A DNA stretch of 64,000 nucleotides from Bradyrhizobium manausense (GTDB taxonomy: Bacteria > Pseudomonadota > Alphaproteobacteria > Rhizobiales > Xanthobacteraceae). Of this stretch, positions 60,485-64,000 are shown in pieces (position 1 is the stretch's first letter; the number at the start of each line of letters is the position of its first letter). The translations under genes were made by a program, and so were the position numbers. The notes under the pieces were generated by a model. That model was not told where the DNA came from. It saw nothing but the letters and a program-made list of their open reading frames with translations, and made no database searches. The stretch covers positions 1 to 64,000 of the forward strand of contig NZ_JAFCKB010000018.1 of assembly GCF_018130615.1 (NCBI RefSeq), read 5' to 3'.

Positions 60485-62707
60485 TTGCAGAGCAGCGCCG
60501 GCGCACGCGCGTTCCAGAACGCGCGATTGCAGAAGAAATTCAAGAAGCAGGCGGAGGCCCTCATCTCCGCCGCGAACTCGGCCTATAGCCAGGGCCGGCA
60601 CGCGGAGGCGCAGGCGCTGTGCCACCAGATCCTGAACGAGCTCCCGGAGCATTTCGGCGCCCTGCACCTGCTCGGCTTGTGCGCATTCGCGACCCAGAAC
60701 CTCGAGGCGGCAAGGCAGATTCTCAAGCAGGCGGTGACCGTCGATCCGCGCTCGGCACAAGCCTTTTCCGACTTGGGAGCGACGCATTTCGCGCTAGGGC
60801 AATATGAGGACGCGCGCACCTATCTGGAGAAGGCCATTGCGCTGAAGCCGAGCTTCCCGATGGCCCTGGCCAATCTCGGCAATGCCTTGCTGCACCTGAA
60901 CTGCGTCGAGCAGGCCATTGAATGCTACGATCGCGCGATCAAGCTGAAGCCCGACTATGTCGATGCGCTGTGCAACCGTGGCCTGGCGGAACTGGCACTG
61001 CAACAGTTTGATCGTGCCAGGCAAAGCTTCGAGCGTACCTTGTTGTTTCAACCGCGACACGTGGAGGCGCTCGTCGGCAAGGGTTTGGTCAATATCGAGC
61101 TAAAGAACTACGACACGGCGAAAAGCGCGCTTGAAACGGCGCTCGCGATCAGGCCGGGCTCGGCGAAGATCCTCGCGAACCGCGGACGGGTCAATCTGGA
61201 GCTGTCGAGATTGGACCAGGCCGCGGCGGATTTTGACGCAGCGCTTGCGATCTCCCCCAAGCTCGAAGTGGCCTTGCAGGGGAAGGCGCAAGTCTCGCTC
61301 AACATGGGGAATACGGCGCAGGCTATCCTGGCCTGCACCACGTTGCTCGAGGAAAATCCGCGCTCCGCGATCGCGATGGCGCTGCTGAGCGCCTGTTTTG
61401 CCAACCAGGGAGAGATTGCATCGGCGATCGAGCTTCTCGACGCTGCGCTGGCGATTGCGCCCGATGCCGGCTTGATCGGGCGAAAGATATTCTTTCTGGA
61501 CTTCCTCGCCGACGCCGATTTCGCGGTTCAGCAGGCCGCGCGAAAACATTGGTGGGACGCGATCGGCACCAAGCTGCCGCAGAGGACGCTCGCACCCCGG
61601 TCGCTCGATCCGGACAGGCAGATCGTCATCGGCTATGTCTCGGCCGAGTTCTGGTATCACTCGGCGGCGTTCGCGCTGTTGCCGGTGCTGCGCCATCACG
61701 ATCGCGCCAAGTTCAAAATCGTCTGCTATGCGTGCTCGTCGACCCAGGACGAGGTGACCGCCAGCTTCAAGCAAATGGCCGACGTCTGGGTGGATGCCTG
61801 GCAGCTGTCGGACGATCAGCTGGCCGATCGTATTCAAGCTGACAACGTCGATATCTTGATCGACGTATCGGGGCATACCACCGGCAACAGGCTTTCCGTG
61901 TTCGCGCGCAAGCCAGCTCCCATCCAGGTGACCGCTTTCGGGCATGCGTCGGGCACGGGCCTTCAGACCATGGACTATGTGCTTGCGGATCCCGTCTTCG
62001 TTCCGGAAACGGCCCGGCATCTCCTGGCCGAAAAGGTCTATGACCTGCCGTGCCTGAACACGTTGGATCCCATTCTGGACGTGCCGCCTTCAGAGCTTCC
62101 GATGCTCCGCAACGGTCGTGTGACCTTCGGCGTGTTCAACCGCATCAACAAGATATCGGACGAGGCGATCCGCGTGTGGTCGAAATTGATGCGCGAGGTG
62201 GCGGGATCGCGGATCATCCTGAAGCACACGCTGCTTGACGATCCATTGGTGCGAGAGCGCCTCCTTGCGCGGTTCGTCGCGCACGGTATCGGCGAAGCTG
62301 ACATCACCTGCCTGGGCATGACCCCGCGCCACGAGCATCTGCGGGCCTTTGCGCAGGTCGACATTTCGCTCGATCCATTTCCGCAGAACGGCGGCATCAG
62401 CACATGGGAATCTCTCTATGCCGGTGTTCCCGTCATCGCCAAGCTCGGAAATGCGTCCTCATCACGCGCCGGCGCCTCGATCGTGGCGGCGGTCGGCCTC
62501 AAGGACTGGGTCGCCGAGGATGACGATGGCTACGCCGCGATCGCCTGCAAGTTTGCGGCACAGCCGGACTATCTGGCGAAATTGCGCGCGGAGTTGCCGA
62601 CGCAGATCTCAGCCTCGCCCGCCGGCAATGTCGAGATTTACGCGGGCAGGGTCGACGCGGGCTATCGCCAATTCTGGCGGGACTATTGTGCGTCGATGAC
62701 CCGGTAA
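60485..62707 (+). CDS. TPR protein with O-GlcNAc transferase-like (SPINDLY-type) domain
   Basis: A 740-residue protein. Residues about 20-330 hold eight or so tetratricopeptide repeats (for example AFSDLGATHFALGQYEDARTYLEKAIALKPS). The C-terminal half is a GT41 domain: RQIVIGYVSAEFWYHSAAFALLPVLRHHD, DILIDVSGHTTGNRLSVFARKPAPIQVTAFGHASGTGL, VTFGVFNRINKISDEAIRVWSKLM and SLDPFPQNGGISTWESLYAGVPVI. It is expected to glycosylate proteins, with flagellin or surface proteins as possible targets; no target gene is adjacent. A TTG at 60485 with GGAGAG upstream is preferred; a GTG at 60431 is the alternative. Confidence 0.9.
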   Translation: MQSSAGARAFQNARLQKKFKKQAEALISAANSAYSQGRHAEAQALCHQILNELPEHFGALHLLGLCAFATQNLEAARQILKQAVTVDPRSAQAFSDLGATHFALGQYEDARTYLEKAIALKPSFPMALANLGNALLHLNCVEQAIECYDRAIKLKPDYVDALCNRGLAELALQQFDRARQSFERTLLFQPRHVEALVGKGLVNIELKNYDTAKSALETALAIRPGSAKILANRGRVNLELSRLDQAAADFDAALAISPKLEVALQGKAQVSLNMGNTAQAILACTTLLEENPRSAIAMALLSACFANQGEIASAIELLDAALAIAPDAGLIGRKIFFLDFLADADFAVQQAARKHWWDAIGTKLPQRTLAPRSLDPDRQIVIGYVSAEFWYHSAAFALLPVLRHHDRAKFKIVCYACSSTQDEVTASFKQMADVWVDAWQLSDDQLADRIQADNVDILIDVSGHTTGNRLSVFARKPAPIQVTAFGHASGTGLQTMDYVLADPVFVPETARHLLAEKVYDLPCLNTLDPILDVPPSELPMLRNGRVTFGVFNRINKISDEAIRVWSKLMREVAGSRIILKHTLLDDPLVRERLLARFVAHGIGEADITCLGMTPRHEHLRAFAQVDISLDPFPQNGGISTWESLYAGVPVIAKLGNASSSRAGASIVAAVGLKDWVAEDDDGYAAIACKFAAQPDYLAKLRAELPTQISASPAGNVEIYAGRVDAGYRQFWRDYCASMTR

Positions 62708-62972
62708 ACGCTGCCGGCGGGCAAAGGCGCAAAGCGCGGTGCCACCATCTTTTCGGTGATTGCAGGTGGAATGGTGGGCACGCCTCCGACTGCGCTCTTC
62801 GAGCTACGTCGGACAAGTCGCTCTGCCCATCCTTGTCACCACGGCAAGCCTCGAACGCTAAAATTCTACGCAATTCCATCGTCAGCTTAAAACCATACTG
62901 CTTGCGACACCCCCATCGCTTCACGCGCCCGAAAGCACTTTCTGCGCATGTGACGCAAAAGAGGGGCGTCAC

Positions 62973-63509
62973 ATGCTCGGTTTCATATTCGGCCTCAACG
63001 CCCGCCTCGGGCGATTACATTTCTTCCTGGCCACGGTCGCGCTGGCGATTGGGATGACCGCAATCTGCTTTGCGATTGCGATGGCCGTGTTGCGCACGAC
63101 ATCGCCGAGCATGGTCCGTCCGGAGGATTTCACCCGGAACTGGGCCATCATCGCCGCAATGATCGTCTTTGGACTCGGGACCTTCACGCTGCAATCGATG
63201 CGGATCCGCGACATCGGTTGGGATCCCGTCTGCGTCCTCCCGGCCTGGATCGCGCTCATGATCGTCGATCACGTGGTGGCGGGCCGGTATCCGGCCTGGG
63301 CGATCGGCGAGGAGCATCAGGGCACGATGGTCGGCGGGCTGGTCAATTTCGTTCTGCTGCTGGCGCTCACGTTCTGGCCGAGCGCCCACGACGAGGGGGC
63401 CTGCACCAACCCCTTCGAGCCGCCCGCGCGCGCAGCGAGCAAGCCGTCGACGTCGGACCAACGCCTTGCGCGCGTGTCGCAAGGCTCGGCGCGTCCGAAC
63501 TGGAGCTGA
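62973..63509 (+). CDS. DUF805 family membrane protein
   Basis: A 178-residue protein with four hydrophobic segments: the N-terminal GLNARLGRLHFFLATVALAIGMTAICFAIA (the DUF805 signature GRxxRxxFW-like start, here LGRLHFF), WAIIAAMIVFGLGTFTLQSMRIRDIGWDP (with the conserved RIRDIG), ALMIVDHVV, and VGGLVNFVLLLALTFWPS. The C-terminal 40 residues are hydrophilic and probably disordered. It is a predicted inner-membrane protein of unknown function. It starts at the ATG at 62973 and is convergent with the cysteine synthase gene, 19 bases apart. Confidence 0.85.
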   Translation: MLGFIFGLNARLGRLHFFLATVALAIGMTAICFAIAMAVLRTTSPSMVRPEDFTRNWAIIAAMIVFGLGTFTLQSMRIRDIGWDPVCVLPAWIALMIVDHVVAGRYPAWAIGEEHQGTMVGGLVNFVLLLALTFWPSAHDEGACTNPFEPPARAASKPSTSDQRLARVSQGSARPNWS

Positions 63510-63528
63510 CCGAATTGACCGCCCGGAG

Positions 63529-64000
63529 CTAAACGAACGGCAGCTTGATGTTGCTGCGCTTCTCCAGCCATTCCGGCACCGGCAGGTTCTTCGCGCGCAT
63601 GAAGTCGGCGTTGAACAGCTTTGACTGATAGCGGCTGCCGGAATCACAGAGAATGGTGACGATGGTCTTGCCCGGCCCGAGTTGCTTGGCGAGCCGCATC
63701 GCGCCGACGATATTGATGCCGGTCGAGCCGCCAAGGCACAAGCCTTCGTGCTGAAGCAGCTCGTAGATCACGGTGACAGCTTCTGCATCGGGAATGAGAA
63801 ACGCGTCATCGACCTTCGCGCTCTCGACGATCGCGGTTTTCCGGCCGAGCCCGATGCCTTCCGTGATGGAGTCGCCGGGCGTTGCCTTGACCTCGCCGGT
63901 CCTGAAGTATTCGTACATGCCGAATCCGTGCGGATCGGCACAGGCAATCCGGATGTCCTTGTTCTTCTCTTTCAGATAGCGGCTGGTGCCGGCGAGCGTG
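63529..64000 (-). CDS. Cysteine synthase family protein, 3' part (runs off the window)
   Basis: Only the C-terminal 157 residues or so are in the window; the frame is open to position 64000. Visible blocks: GTSRYLKEKNKDIRIACADPHGFGMYEYFRTG, ITEGIGLGRKTAIVESAKVDDAFLIPDAEAV, GLCLGGSTGINIVGAMRLAKQLGPGKTIVTILCDSGSRYQSKLF. These match the O-acetylserine sulfhydrylase/cysteine synthase A family, PLP enzymes making cysteine from O-acetylserine and sulfide. The PLP lysine would lie outside the window. Closely related cystathionine beta-synthase-like forms cannot be ruled out from this part alone. Confidence 0.88.
   Translation of the reverse strand, partial: TLAGTSRYLKEKNKDIRIACADPHGFGMYEYFRTGEVKATPGDSITEGIGLGRKTAIVESAKVDDAFLIPDAEAVTVIYELLQHEGLCLGGSTGINIVGAMRLAKQLGPGKTIVTILCDSGSRYQSKLFNADFMRAKNLPVPEWLEKRSNIKLPFV

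Noticed and set aside
1-64000. CRISPR arrays, intact insertion sequences, prophage modules or rRNA genes.
   Set aside because: No regularly spaced repeats, transposase, integrase, phage structural or rRNA sequences were seen.

Overview
The window looks like chromosome of a Bradyrhizobium-type alphaproteobacterium. It is uniformly GC-rich, with both tRNAs encoding their CCA ends. It carries a general amino-acid permease operon of the rhizobial Aap type, an OpgC-type glucan-modifying acyltransferase, an alphaproteobacterial two-domain cold-shock protein, a detached complex I accessory subunit and interspersed palindromes of the kind common in Bradyrhizobium. This placement is inferred from gene content; no rRNA or species marker is present.

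Region by region. 0-6 kb is a patchwork of very small genes: secreted or membrane microproteins, a PEP-CTERM protein, a GFA-family protein and two short peptides with double-glycine leaders, each close to a small membrane protein. 6-14.5 kb holds a type B carboxylesterase with a divergent AraC regulator, an HU-like protein, a hairpin-rich intergenic block, a GrlR-like protein, a Gly/Tyr-rich secreted protein, a sirtuin, a double cold-shock protein, a DUF192 protein and tRNA-Pro. 14.6-18 kb is gene-poor, with small secreted and membrane proteins and a second copy of a hairpin element first seen at 9.3 kb. 18-20.5 kb has an eRF1-like 'translational machinery' protein, OpgC, the NDUFS4-like subunit and an Lrp regulator. 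21-28 kb is a leucine/isovalerate degradation operon (isovaleryl-CoA dehydrogenase, methylcrotonyl-CoA carboxylase beta and alpha, HMG-CoA lyase) with a divergent AraC regulator. 28.5-34.4 kb has a LysR regulator, an orphan tripartite tricarboxylate binding protein, a dienelactone hydrolase and a complete TRAP transporter. 34.7-40.4 kb is again small genes (an MXKDX repeat protein, DUF6481, a glycine-zipper protein, DUF2171), an unassigned PLP-type protein and tRNA-Arg.

40.8-54.2 kb is an envelope block: alpha-2-macroglobulin with penicillin-binding protein 1C, then a GT39 glycosyltransferase, a PAP2 phosphatase, a GT2 glycosyltransferase and a lipid-A-synthase N-terminal-like protein, which together suggest lipid-carrier-dependent envelope glycosylation, then DUF3592 and a Na/Pi cotransporter. 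54.3-60.4 kb has a cystathionine beta-lyase divergent from aapJQMP. The right end has a TPR/O-GlcNAc-transferase-like protein, a DUF805 protein and the 3' part of a cysteine synthase gene.

The most interesting items are: (i) a pair of diverged intergenic hairpin elements whose stems covary around a conserved loop; (ii) two double-glycine-leader peptides beside small membrane proteins; (iii) a palindromic repeat read in frame through the start of pbpC; (iv) an orphan fold-type-I PLP-like protein. No CRISPR array, intact insertion sequence or phage module was seen.
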